A stretch of 64,000 nt of DNA from JABDMH01 sp050298535 (GTDB taxonomy: Bacteria > Bacteroidota > Bacteroidia > Chitinophagales > Saprospiraceae). The stretch covers positions 186,001 through 250,000 of the forward strand of contig JBNKUI010000105.1 of assembly GCA_050298535.1 (NCBI GenBank), in the 5' to 3' direction. The first letter of the stretch is position 1. Each line of letters starts with the position of its first letter. Shown piece by piece: positions 14,663-23,100 of the stretch. A model generated the notes under the pieces. That model was not told where the DNA came from. It saw only the letters and a list, made by a program, of their open reading frames with translations, and did no database searches. The position numbers and the translations under genes were made by a program.

Positions 14663-17527
14663 TTAATGGAAACCTTTTGGAGTTCTTAACCCAATTGTCA
14701 TCCTCACTAAGCCATCCTCATCAATCTCATAAATGCCTTCTTTTGCACCAAACTTCGAATAAAAAGAGACTAAATCAACTCCAGATTGAGATATTCTGGG
14801 ACAGTGAAATATTGCTTTAGTGTAAGGTCCCCAGGATGCTAAAGCTAACTGTAGCTTAAAGATGCTCGCTCCCAATCCCTTTTTTCTATAGTCAGGCTTT
14901 ATGGCCATAGAATCAAAATAAATCGTATGAAAAGGAAGATCTGGAAAGTTATTAATCAATACGTACCCTATATATTCCTCTTCACTTTGGAATAATAAAC
15001 AATATGCATCTCTTGCCATCATCTTTTGGCGTAATTGTTCATATGAATGTCGGCTAGATGAGTCAAAAGACTGTTCTTGAATATTCCTTATTACTTTTAA
15101 TTGGTCTCTACTGAGTTCAGTGTAAAGTTTAGCTTTGATAGTTGGCAATATTGATTGCATTTTTTCAAGAGCATCGTTAAGTATTGTAGTAACTCTTTCA
15201 AAATTTGCGCCACCACATAAATCGATCAGTTTTCCATATAACCATCCCATTCCATACCACGGACCCGAAACTTCAAACCCACAAGTTCTAAAGAACTTTG
15301 TTGCAATCTCATCGGAAGGCACAACAAATAACTGTGAGAACCCATCTATGAAAGCCAACTGCTCTATTGCTTTCATCAAAGACTTACCTATGCTCCTATT
15401 CTGAAATTTTTTATCAACAGCAAAAACATCTATGTAAATTGAATCATTAGATAAATCTTTATGAACATATTCTAATGCGAAAGAAACTAGGTTACCTTTG
15501 TCTCTGATTAAAAATGTTTTTCCCTGTAGATGGGACAAACGTTCCCTAAATTCTTTTGAGTTATACTGAAGATATTGTGGGAATACGTTACTCTCTAAAG
15601 CTATTAATTCATTAATCTCCTCCTGGCTAAGATTCCATTTTATTTCTACGGATGGCTCATCCAAGGACTTTTGAAGATTTGTCTTCAATTCATTAATTAC
15701 AATATTTTTACGGCTCTGAATCTCTGAATTATGTCCCTCGATAGGAGTAAAAAGTTTAGTATCAGAAACAGTATGCCTTTCTTCTTTTTGACCTTCTTTA
15801 TCTGAATTGCTTTCATCTTCACAATCGCAAAAGTGTGTTAATGATCTATCCTTCAGGTATTTACAAATATCTATCTCAAATACTCCTTTTCTGCCAGGAG
15901 GAGGCCATGGCTTCCCTGGTTTTCCACCTTTTCCGCCTTTTCCGCCTTTTCCGCCTTTTCCACCTTTTCCGCCTTTTCCACCTTTTCCACCTTTTCCACC
16001 TTTTCCAATTGGTCCACCTTTGCCAGCACCAATACTGAGGTCAAAGTCTATTTCTCCAGCAGGTATACCAGTTCCAAAAGCAAGGGTATAGTGATAATCT
16101 CCAGTAAGAGAACCAGATACTGCGGCACTATTTATCCTAACTGCCTCGAAATAATAACTTTCTCTATAATTAATAAAATTAGTTTTGCTCTCTAAATCAG
16201 CTACAAATTTTGCAAAAGCTATTGGTTTTCCATATGGTTCTGCAAATACAATTACTTTTTCTCCTCCGCCTTTGCAGGCTTCAATTACTATTGCATCTAG
16301 CGCAAAAGACATTGCCGGTTTATAGCCAATAGAATCGATAAGCCTGTCATCAAATTCAAAAGTATCTAAGAGAATTATTCTTTCTTCTTTTCGGTTTAGC
16401 CCCAAATAAAGTGGAGCAATTCCTATAGGCTCATCAAGATTCCTGTGCCAAAACTCAATTAGTGGTGTAGTAGGATCAAGTAGTAATCTTGAAATTTCCC
16501 AGTGTACTTCTCCAAAGGGCTTGAAAATACAACACCCAAATCGCTGATTATCAAATAGAAGTTCAGGGAAATATTTTTCACTTTTAACAGCAAATAGTTC
16601 ATCTCTCCAAGGTTCATTACCATTACTTTCTTCAGAAATGAACATTTTAAAAGAGCCTAGCAAACGAAGTAATAGTTCTACATCTTTCTTTTGGTAACCT
16701 TCTTTTGGTCCAGCATTTTGAAGAGAATTTTCAAGTTTCTCAGCAACCCTAATAGCCGCGCCTCGATCTGCTTTTTCATTTACAAGTTCTAAATCCTTTC
16801 TTATCTTTTTATACACTACTCCTCTAGATTCTTGTAGGTCTGCCCATCCAGGGCTTTCTTTTGATCCAATTATTGCGTTAACAAGTTTTTTAAAAAAATC
16901 TAACCAGTCATCTATCTCATTGAAATAACCTGGAAGGTTGGAAAATATTTTGCCAGATTGAAATATTAATGATTCAACATTAAATCCTGCTTCGGCTAAT
17001 GCTAAAATTGGAATTTTTACCGAATCATCTTTCGCATAATATTCTCGTAATGAACCATATTTTGCCAAAATCGATAAAATAACAATGAGGTTTGGATCTG
17101 AATTAACCATTGAATGGTATCGCTCTAAGAAATATATTAATGACCTAAGTGGGTAAGGACCAGAACGTTCAATTGGAAATTCTTGAATTAGATTTTGTTG
17201 TGCAAAGGCATATTGGTATAGCTTTTCATTTAATTGGTAGTTTTCCAAAATTTGGTCTTCATTGTATTCCCAGTCATCTTTACCAAGTGCTTTTTGAAAA
17301 AGCTGTGTTATTGCAATTTGATCACTCCCTTCAAATTGAGAAAGAAGATGGATGTGAAATAATAATGGCTCAATCTCAAGAGAGGATCTTTTTATTGTGG
17401 AATATAGATACTTTGCCAAAATAATTGCCTGCTCTTTTGGCATCTCTCTTAAGGCTTGTATGACATAGCCTGAATAAATTCCAAAATAATTTAGATGCGA
17501 TCCAATGATGTTGAGTTCTTTTTCCAT
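14663..17527 (-). CDS. Tandem GNAT acetyltransferase with (GKG)n linker
   Basis: A 954-residue protein. Residues 1-500 form a helical then mixed region I do not recognise; its last part (FWHRNLDEPIGIAPLYLGLN, RIILLDTFEF) may be a divergent GNAT fold. Residues about 504-537 are a Gly-Gly-Lys repeat, then KPGKPWPPPGRKG and a Cys-rich patch (HFCDCEDE). Two GNAT domains follow: about 626-770 with the acetyl-CoA loop FQNRSIGKSLM, and about 797-954 with PDYRKKGLGASIF. GNAT enzymes acetylate amines using acetyl-CoA. The repeats could be a flexible linker or even a self-substrate with many lysines (inference). It converges on the cupin-polyQ-HTTM row. Confidence 0.7.
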   Translation of the reverse strand: MEKELNIIGSHLNYFGIYSGYVIQALREMPKEQAIILAKYLYSTIKRSSLEIEPLLFHIHLLSQFEGSDQIAITQLFQKALGKDDWEYNEDQILENYQLNEKLYQYAFAQQNLIQEFPIERSGPYPLRSLIYFLERYHSMVNSDPNLIVILSILAKYGSLREYYAKDDSVKIPILALAEAGFNVESLIFQSGKIFSNLPGYFNEIDDWLDFFKKLVNAIIGSKESPGWADLQESRGVVYKKIRKDLELVNEKADRGAAIRVAEKLENSLQNAGPKEGYQKKDVELLLRLLGSFKMFISEESNGNEPWRDELFAVKSEKYFPELLFDNQRFGCCIFKPFGEVHWEISRLLLDPTTPLIEFWHRNLDEPIGIAPLYLGLNRKEERIILLDTFEFDDRLIDSIGYKPAMSFALDAIVIEACKGGGEKVIVFAEPYGKPIAFAKFVADLESKTNFINYRESYYFEAVRINSAAVSGSLTGDYHYTLAFGTGIPAGEIDFDLSIGAGKGGPIGKGGKGGKGGKGGKGGKGGKGGKGGKGGKPGKPWPPPGRKGVFEIDICKYLKDRSLTHFCDCEDESNSDKEGQKEERHTVSDTKLFTPIEGHNSEIQSRKNIVINELKTNLQKSLDEPSVEIKWNLSQEEINELIALESNVFPQYLQYNSKEFRERLSHLQGKTFLIRDKGNLVSFALEYVHKDLSNDSIYIDVFAVDKKFQNRSIGKSLMKAIEQLAFIDGFSQLFVVPSDEIATKFFRTCGFEVSGPWYGMGWLYGKLIDLCGGANFERVTTILNDALEKMQSILPTIKAKLYTELSRDQLKVIRNIQEQSFDSSSRHSYEQLRQKMMARDAYCLLFQSEEEYIGYVLINNFPDLPFHTIYFDSMAIKPDYRKKGLGASIFKLQLALASWGPYTKAIFHCPRISQSGVDLVSFYSKFGAKEGIYEIDEDGLVRMTIGLRTPKGFH
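15918..16016 (-). repeat. Short tandem repeat encoding Gly-Gly-Lys
   Basis: Nine-base units of the type CCACCTTTT/CCGCCTTTT are repeated about eleven times on the plus strand, in frame in the GNAT gene. Third-base variation (CCA/CCG) between units shows some age. The plus-strand Pro/Phe ORFs over it are shadows. Confidence 0.85.
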
Positions 17528-17570
17528 ACCTTAGCAAATTTTTGTAAATTCTTACTTTGCAAATTAAGAA

Positions 17571-18011
17571 TTATTGGAGATTTTGGGGTAATGCTAGAGA
17601 AAAAAGCCATTCTTCGGTAAATTCGACACAAGAACGGGTCTGGCCATTCTGCAGAAACTTCTGGCTCACCTCTGCACAGAAGTCGAGGACCGTCATTTGC
17701 TCCAGTGGCTTCTGAGTGAAGAGGGTGACAAATTTTTTGTAGTTGAAGGGCTTTCCGTCAAAGTGTTCCTGGTAGATCTTTAGGGCCTTCTTTTCGGCTT
17801 CTTCCAGTTTCTCATTTTTCTCCCGTCTTCCGTGGACGCCTTTCTTGTATTCATGGTTTTCAAAATCCCACTGATGAAGGGTAGCGGACATGCCCAAACG
17901 CTTATGTCTGACTTTCCTGTCGAAGGTAATTTGGAGTACGAAAGGGTACTTGTTTTCGGCCAATTGAGCCGATTTGTCGAGCCTGATGGCAAAAGAAGTG
18001 GCAAACAACAT
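17571..18011 (-). pseudogene. Truncated tyrosine recombinase (N-terminal part)
   Basis: The frame encodes the N terminus of a Bacteroidota phage/CTn-type integrase. Arm-type DNA-binding segment FAIRLDKSAQLAENKYPFVL is followed by a Lys/Glu-rich helix and the start of the SAM-like core-binding domain (MTVLDFCAEVSQKFLQ). It stops after about 146 residues, so the catalytic R-H-R-Y domain is missing. An in-frame ATG at 18044 exists, but MLFATSF at 18011 matches usual integrase starts better. It lies about 50 bp from the duplicated tRNA-Met 3' end. It explains how the island may have arrived and why it can no longer move by itself. Confidence 0.8.
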
Positions 18012-18096
18012 GGTGAATCGAATTAATGTGTTAAAAAATAACATTCATAACTCGTTCGTTACCATATGCTTGCATTTTCAAAAATCAAGGGGAATT

Positions 18097-18143
18097 GATT
18101 CATAATCCTGAGGTCGGGAGTTCAAGTCTCCCCCACGCTACAA
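18097..18143 (+). repeat. Right copy of the tRNA-Met 3' repeat (attR-like)
   Basis: GATTCATAATCC then one mismatch and the complete variable/T arm and acceptor strand up to CGCTACAA, matching 9208-9254. The acceptor 5' strand and D arm are missing, so it is not a tRNA gene. Confidence 0.7.
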
Positions 18144-18145
18144 TA

Positions 18146-18169
18146 AGCATCCTTTCGGGATGCTTTTTT
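18146..18169 (+). terminator. Terminator copy after the right tRNA-Met fragment
   Basis: AGCATCC-TTTC-GGGATGCT plus TTTTTT, the duplicate of the tRNA-Met terminator with a changed loop. Confidence 0.75.
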
Positions 18170-18189
18170 GTTCATCTAAACTACACCTC

Positions 18190-18480
18190 ATGTTCTATTT
18201 CTATGTCTTGTATAGCCTCAAGGATGACGGCCTTTACAAAGGGTATTCCCACAATGTATCGGAACGTTTCATTAAACATCTTGCGGGTGGTGTCAACTCT
18301 ACCAAACATCGAAGACCTCTTGTTTTGATCCATTTGGAGGCTTTTGACACAAAATCAGAGGCCATGTACCGAGAACGATGGTCTAAATCTCTGGAAGGAG
18401 GTACACTCTTAAAGCAAATTCTAGTTCGAAAAGGAATGCTTAAAGCTGATGCATCTCTCAATATTAGCTCTGCTGGTTAG
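18190..18480 (+). CDS. GIY-YIG nuclease domain protein, copy 2
   Basis: 96 residues, nearly identical to the protein at 9407, with the same GIY-like (FYVLYS) and YIG-like (LYKGYS) strands, Arg (VSERFIKH) and EAMYRERW helix. The ATG at 18190 is chosen because copy 1 aligns from there; an upstream ATG at 18160 lies in the terminator. As in copy 1 the last residues (ISSAG) and the TAG stop are supplied by the D-arm sequence of a tRNA-like repeat. Preservation of both copies as open frames, despite substitutions, suggests recent duplication or continued selection. Confidence 0.8.
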   Translation: MFYFYVLYSLKDDGLYKGYSHNVSERFIKHLAGGVNSTKHRRPLVLIHLEAFDTKSEAMYRERWSKSLEGGTLLKQILVRKGMLKADASLNISSAG

Positions 18481-18641
18481 AGCGCCGCGAAGCCCCGTCT
18501 GGGCAAGGGAGGTCGGGAGTTCAAGCACATGAGAGTCCGAAGCTCAGATTTGGATAGTCGAATGTGTCCCGATCGTACTGAAAGTACCGTCGGGGTCTCC
18601 CCTCTCCCTTCTCCGAAATGAAATGAAGGAGAAACGCTACA
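18464..18641 (+). repeat. tRNA-derived chimeric repeat, copy 3
   Basis: It starts with TTAGCTCTGCTGGTTAGAGC and then the same GC block as the copy at 8981, GTCGGGAGTTCAAG, and CACAT...ATGTG plus CCCGATCGTACT...AGTACCGTCGGGG hairpins. Before the tRNA end CGCTACA there is an extra hairpin (TTCTCC...GGAGAA). It is the most complete copy. Confidence 0.65.
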
Positions 18642-18643
18642 TA

Positions 18644-18666
18644 AGCATCCTCCGGGATGCTTTTTT
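18644..18666 (+). terminator. Third copy of the tRNA-Met terminator
   Basis: AGCATCC-TCC-GGGATGC with six T's directly after tRNA-like copy 3. Between it and 18813 no gene is seen. Confidence 0.75.
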
Positions 18667-18813
18667 GTTTTTAGTGGACTGTTTGCTTCAACGTTTTTGA
18701 GAGAATGGCCTCCTAATTTTATAGCTTACCACAATATCTCTGGAATAATCATAGACTCCAGATGATTTTAATAGCATGTCGACTGGACAACTGACTCTGG
18801 TAAATTACAGTAT

Positions 18814-19872
18814 TCAGTTATCTATCGGACTCCAACCACAGCCTCTCTCAATTTCTTTTGCCAAATCATTGGGGTCTTCTAAAATCTCAAATGATTTAGT
18901 TAAATATTTAATTACATCGGTCCGAGAACGGTCACTCAAATAAGTGAAGTTATCGACTAAGTCAAGAATCTCAGATTTTTTACTCGATAACCTATTAATT
19001 ACTTCGTCATATTGACCTGATACTCCGCAATCACCGATAAAGAATCGATCACGAACTGAAGCAATGGGCATTTTTTCATTGGGCACTGCGTAGGGCGCAT
19101 TAACCATCCCAGCAAAATCAAAATCGTAAGCTATCGGAATGATACCCGGCGGATCTTCCGTGCGAATAAACTTGAGATTATGTTTATTGAGTACAAACCA
19201 ATCCGTATTACCTATGAGATACTGAAAAATAGACAGCATACCATAAGCTTCTTGATGTAGTGCTCTGCGTGAGACGCTTCCGGGATCATAAATTTTTCCT
19301 CCCAGACGTGCTGCCATTTCGTCCTCATCTTCGATTACAAAGGCTAAGACTTCCCTTGGCTTCTGCTTTCCTTCAGAATCTTCCATATGCAGGGACACAA
19401 GCTGGACACGAAAACCATAGTCGTCTATTATATTCCTAATCTTGTAAGCGAGATATTCGCGCAAGACCATTTGTTGATAATCCTCTCCAGGCTTGCAGGT
19501 AGCTACTAGTTTCAATTTGCTATAGTGCTTAAGTCCTTCACTTTCGATATCTGCGTCGGATACTTTCATCCGAATAGGAGGGTAATAGCAGGTTTTTAGC
19601 CGCATATTACCCCTAGGTTTTACTTCAATCTCCAGCTCCACCAGATTTCCTGCTAAATCTTGATAGGTGAGCGTAGCAGGTTGGTATTCCTCCTTCTTCT
19701 TTTCTCGGATTAGTTTTTTCTGATCAGTTTTTATGGTCATTTTCAAAGGTCCTGTACGAGCCATCGATTCAAAGAGACTCAGAGAACCCTGAGCTTGTAG
19801 GGCGGAGGCACCAAATACCATCAGCAGGCCCAAGACGGTTGATAAGAGGGCGGCAATATCTTTTTTGATCAT
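18814..19872 (-). CDS. Secreted CotH-kinase-like protein
   Basis: A 352-residue protein with signal peptide MIKKDIAALLSTVLGLLM ending near LQAQG; the longer frame from 19953 would bury it, so 19872 is preferred. The body is compatible with CotH-type kinase-like proteins. It has a basic strand (VEVKPRGNMRLK-like), QQMVLREYLAYKI, GNTDWFVLNKHNLKFI and PIAYDFDFAGMVNAPY, the last two corresponding to the catalytic-loop and DFD-like metal site. CotH proteins phosphorylate secreted proteins; activity here is inferred from these segments only. It is a single gene, minus strand, in front of the kinase pair. Confidence 0.55.
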   Translation of the reverse strand: MIKKDIAALLSTVLGLLMVFGASALQAQGSLSLFESMARTGPLKMTIKTDQKKLIREKKKEEYQPATLTYQDLAGNLVELEIEVKPRGNMRLKTCYYPPIRMKVSDADIESEGLKHYSKLKLVATCKPGEDYQQMVLREYLAYKIRNIIDDYGFRVQLVSLHMEDSEGKQKPREVLAFVIEDEDEMAARLGGKIYDPGSVSRRALHQEAYGMLSIFQYLIGNTDWFVLNKHNLKFIRTEDPPGIIPIAYDFDFAGMVNAPYAVPNEKMPIASVRDRFFIGDCGVSGQYDEVINRLSSKKSEILDLVDNFTYLSDRSRTDVIKYLTKSFEILEDPNDLAKEIERGCGWSPIDN

Positions 19873-20150
19873 AATCTTAGGTTCAGGTGAGTTAGATAAT
19901 ATGGAATTTAGTGCAAATTCTATGCTTTTACAAGGATGATCAACGTCTTCCATAACAAGTGTGGAGGTACGTCGTATTTTTACTTCATCGTATCCAGCAC
20001 CTCAATTACGGTAAATCACATGGGCTTTGGCTAGTAGTTACCTATGCTTAGCGGAGCCTAATGGTCAGCCGCCCCTTTTGCGGTTTCTTGAGTGGAGGCA
20101 CCCAAACTTATGCTACTAGTCTTTGCATAGGATTTTGGTAGTGAACATAC

Positions 20151-23100
20151 TTACTCGTGCACGGGAAAATACAAACTAAATGTACAGCCTTCGCCTTCCT
20201 TGCTCTGCACATTTATATCTCCCCCATGGGCCTTCACAATATCATAACTCAGACTTAATCCCAATCCCGTACCTTGACCCGTTGCTTTCGTAGTAAAAAA
20301 TGGCTGAAATATCTTGTCTTTTATCTCCTCCGGTATGCCATGCCCGTTATCAGCTATGGTGACTTCGATCTTGTCCTTTAGTGTCCGAGTAGAAATGGAT
20401 ACCTTGCCATTTTCTACACCAGAAACTGCTTGAAACGCATTATTTATCAGATTTAATAATACACGGCCAATATCCTGTGGGACAACTTTTATTTTGGGAA
20501 GTTCTGGGTCCAGGTCAAGTTCATAGTTGGCGCTAAATCCCTTTTCTCTTGCCTTTATTCCATGGTAGGCCAGTCGCAAATATTCATCACAGAGGGCATT
20601 GATATCTGTTAATTCTTTTTCTCCTGCACCAGATCTGGAGTGAAGCAGCATTCCCTTCACAATTCCGTCGGCTCTAACCCCATGATGATTTATTTTCTCT
20701 AGATTCTGTCTCAGGTGCATTAATAACTCCTGCGCCTCATCAGTCTTACCACCACTAAGATCTTCTTCAATTTCGTCAATTAATTCGTTGCTCACTTCTG
20801 AAAAATTATTTACAAAATTCAACGGGTTTTGAATTTCATGCGCGATTCCCGCCGTGAGTTCTCCCAGGGAGGCCATTTTTTCGGCATGGATGAGTTGGGT
20901 CTGAGTGGATTTTAATTCCTGATAGGCTTTTTCAATTTCCCGTGCTTGTTCCAGTTCCTTTTTCTGGGCTTTCATTCGTTCCTTCCGTATAACTCTTTTC
21001 CTTTGATATGTATGTACCCGCCAAACTCCAAAAATGAATAATAAACCATAAAAAATATAAGCCGTTGTACTGAACCACCAGGGTGGCCTAATCGAAAAGG
21101 AGTAACTCAATTCATCACTCCAATACCCGTCACTATTTACTGCTTTCACCTTGAAAGTATAGTGGCCATGAGGAAGATTGTTATAGGAAGCTTCGGAAGC
21201 TTCATTTACAGTGCTCCATTGTCTATCCAGACCTTCTAAAAAATATTGGTATTTGACCTTGTCACTATTTTTGGGGGTGATGCCAATAAATTGAAAAGTC
21301 AGGTAATTGTTTCTTGGTGAAAGCTCCAGTGCCAAAGGGACAGAATACCACCGAGATAAATCAGAAAAATTAAAATCTTTAAATACCACCCCATTTGCCA
21401 GGAGCACTGAGGTGTCTGGTTGTTGCTTCAAGCTCAACCAATCCATGGATTCGTTAAAAATCAACACATTTCGGAGCTGGATGGATGGCGAAATCGTATC
21501 AGTTACATCAGCCTCAGGATTGAAAGCGGTAACCCGGTCATAAGTACCGATCCAAATGACCCCCTGGGTATCTTGAGAAATCGAATGGAGAAAACTTCCG
21601 ACACCCAGGAAACCATCGGAATGGAGATATTCCTTAATAGAGACCAGGCTTGCTATTGAATGTTGATTTGGTGAGATGGAGACTCGATTCAATCCATGAT
21701 CATTGACAGTTAAAATCTCTCCGTTTTCGGCCAGGATGGCACTAAAAATTGAACTGGTCGACAATCCCTGTTCATCCGTATACTGATAAAAATAATCAAC
21801 ATCGTAGTATACCAAACCACCATCATTACTTGCTAGCCAGATATTCCCCTGATGATCTTCCAGCACCTTAACCACCCAAAAAATTCCCAGATCCTGCGAC
21901 ATTTCATAGTGGTTGACATGATTATCGTCCAGCATCATCAGGCCAGTACCTTGAGCGATCCATATCCTTTGTTGACTGTCTTCAAAAATATCCCAGATTC
22001 CATCCATTCCACCTAGAGTATTTTTAAAATTCGTGAAAGTTGTGCCATCGAATTTACTGATCCCATTGGTCGTTCCGATCCAGATATTGCCTTCATGGTC
22101 CTCAGTGATACAAACAATATAATTGCTGATTAAGCCATTCGTGGTTGTATAGGTGGCGAGGGTATTCCCATCCAGATAATCAATACCGGCTCCCCAGGTC
22201 CCGATCCACAGGGAACCATCCCTCGCAGAATAGACGATTTGATTGTAATTTGCACTGAGGCCCTGTGCTATGGTATATTGGTTAGTTTCCTGTTCATCTA
22301 ATCGGTAAACACCATCCCCATAAGTAGCTACCCACACCTGGTTGGATTGAGCCAGAGTTAAGCCCCTCACTTTAGTGATCTCCCTATGTTGGAAGATCGA
22401 ACCCTGGTATTTATTCACACCCCGGCTATTGGTACCAAACCAATAATTGCCCCGGTTATCCTGGATCCCACAGGTAATGTTATTATCATTTAATCCATCT
22501 GCCATATCAAAGTGGGTGATCATTTTTTTCTCTCCTGCTTCAGTATGGGCGTATTGATAAATCCCATCATTAATGGTGCAAATCCATAGGTTGTCCTGAT
22601 CATCTGCGAAAAGATCACTAATAGAATTTTGAGGAAGACCAGAGTTTGCATAGTCCCAGAATGACTCACCGTCAAACATCAGCAATCCTCTTGTGGTACT
22701 TATCCAGATCTGACCCTGCTGGTCAGTAATCATATCACTGTTAAAGCTAATATCCTTGAAAGTCGGATGATTGCTGTAGGTATAAAAATGGGATCCATCA
22801 AACTTGCAAAGGGCACCTGGCATGCCAAACCATAAGTGACCATCTTTATCTATTGTAGAAGTATATACAGTATTATTAAAGAATCCTTGCTCTACAGTGA
22901 AGTTTGTAAATTGTTTTCCATCGAATTTGCTGATCCCGGCGTTCGTGCAAATCCAAAGATTATCTCCCGGATCCACCATCAGATCATTGACCACATTATT
23001 GACAAGTCCATTATTATCAGTGAAGGTGCTAAAATGAAAGCCATCATAGCGTATAAAACCATCGGTTAGAGGTGAATTGAGCCAAAGGGTGCCATCTTTG

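Larger units (their letters stand above)
9252..18143. mobile_element. Genomic island 1 at tRNA-Met, integrase decayed
   Basis: About 8.9 kb lies between the intact tRNA-Met and a second copy of its 3' half. Next to the right copy is the N-terminal remnant of a tyrosine recombinase pointing inwards, the usual layout of an integrated element. Cargo is AT-rich and of unknown type: cupin/JmjC-like, polyQ, SdpA-like, HTTM-like and GNAT/GKG proteins. A complication is that the right copy also keeps CTTGCATTTT from upstream of the tRNA, so a segmental duplication followed by deletion could also explain the repeats. Confidence 0.6.

Noticed and set aside
12010..16016. CRISPR array
   Set aside because: The regular repeats here are coding trinucleotide and nine-base repeats without spacers; no CRISPR-like repeat-spacer pattern or cas gene was seen anywhere in the window.
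15807..16091. Pro/Phe repeat ORFs on the plus strand
   Set aside because: Antisense of the GGK repeat in the GNAT gene.
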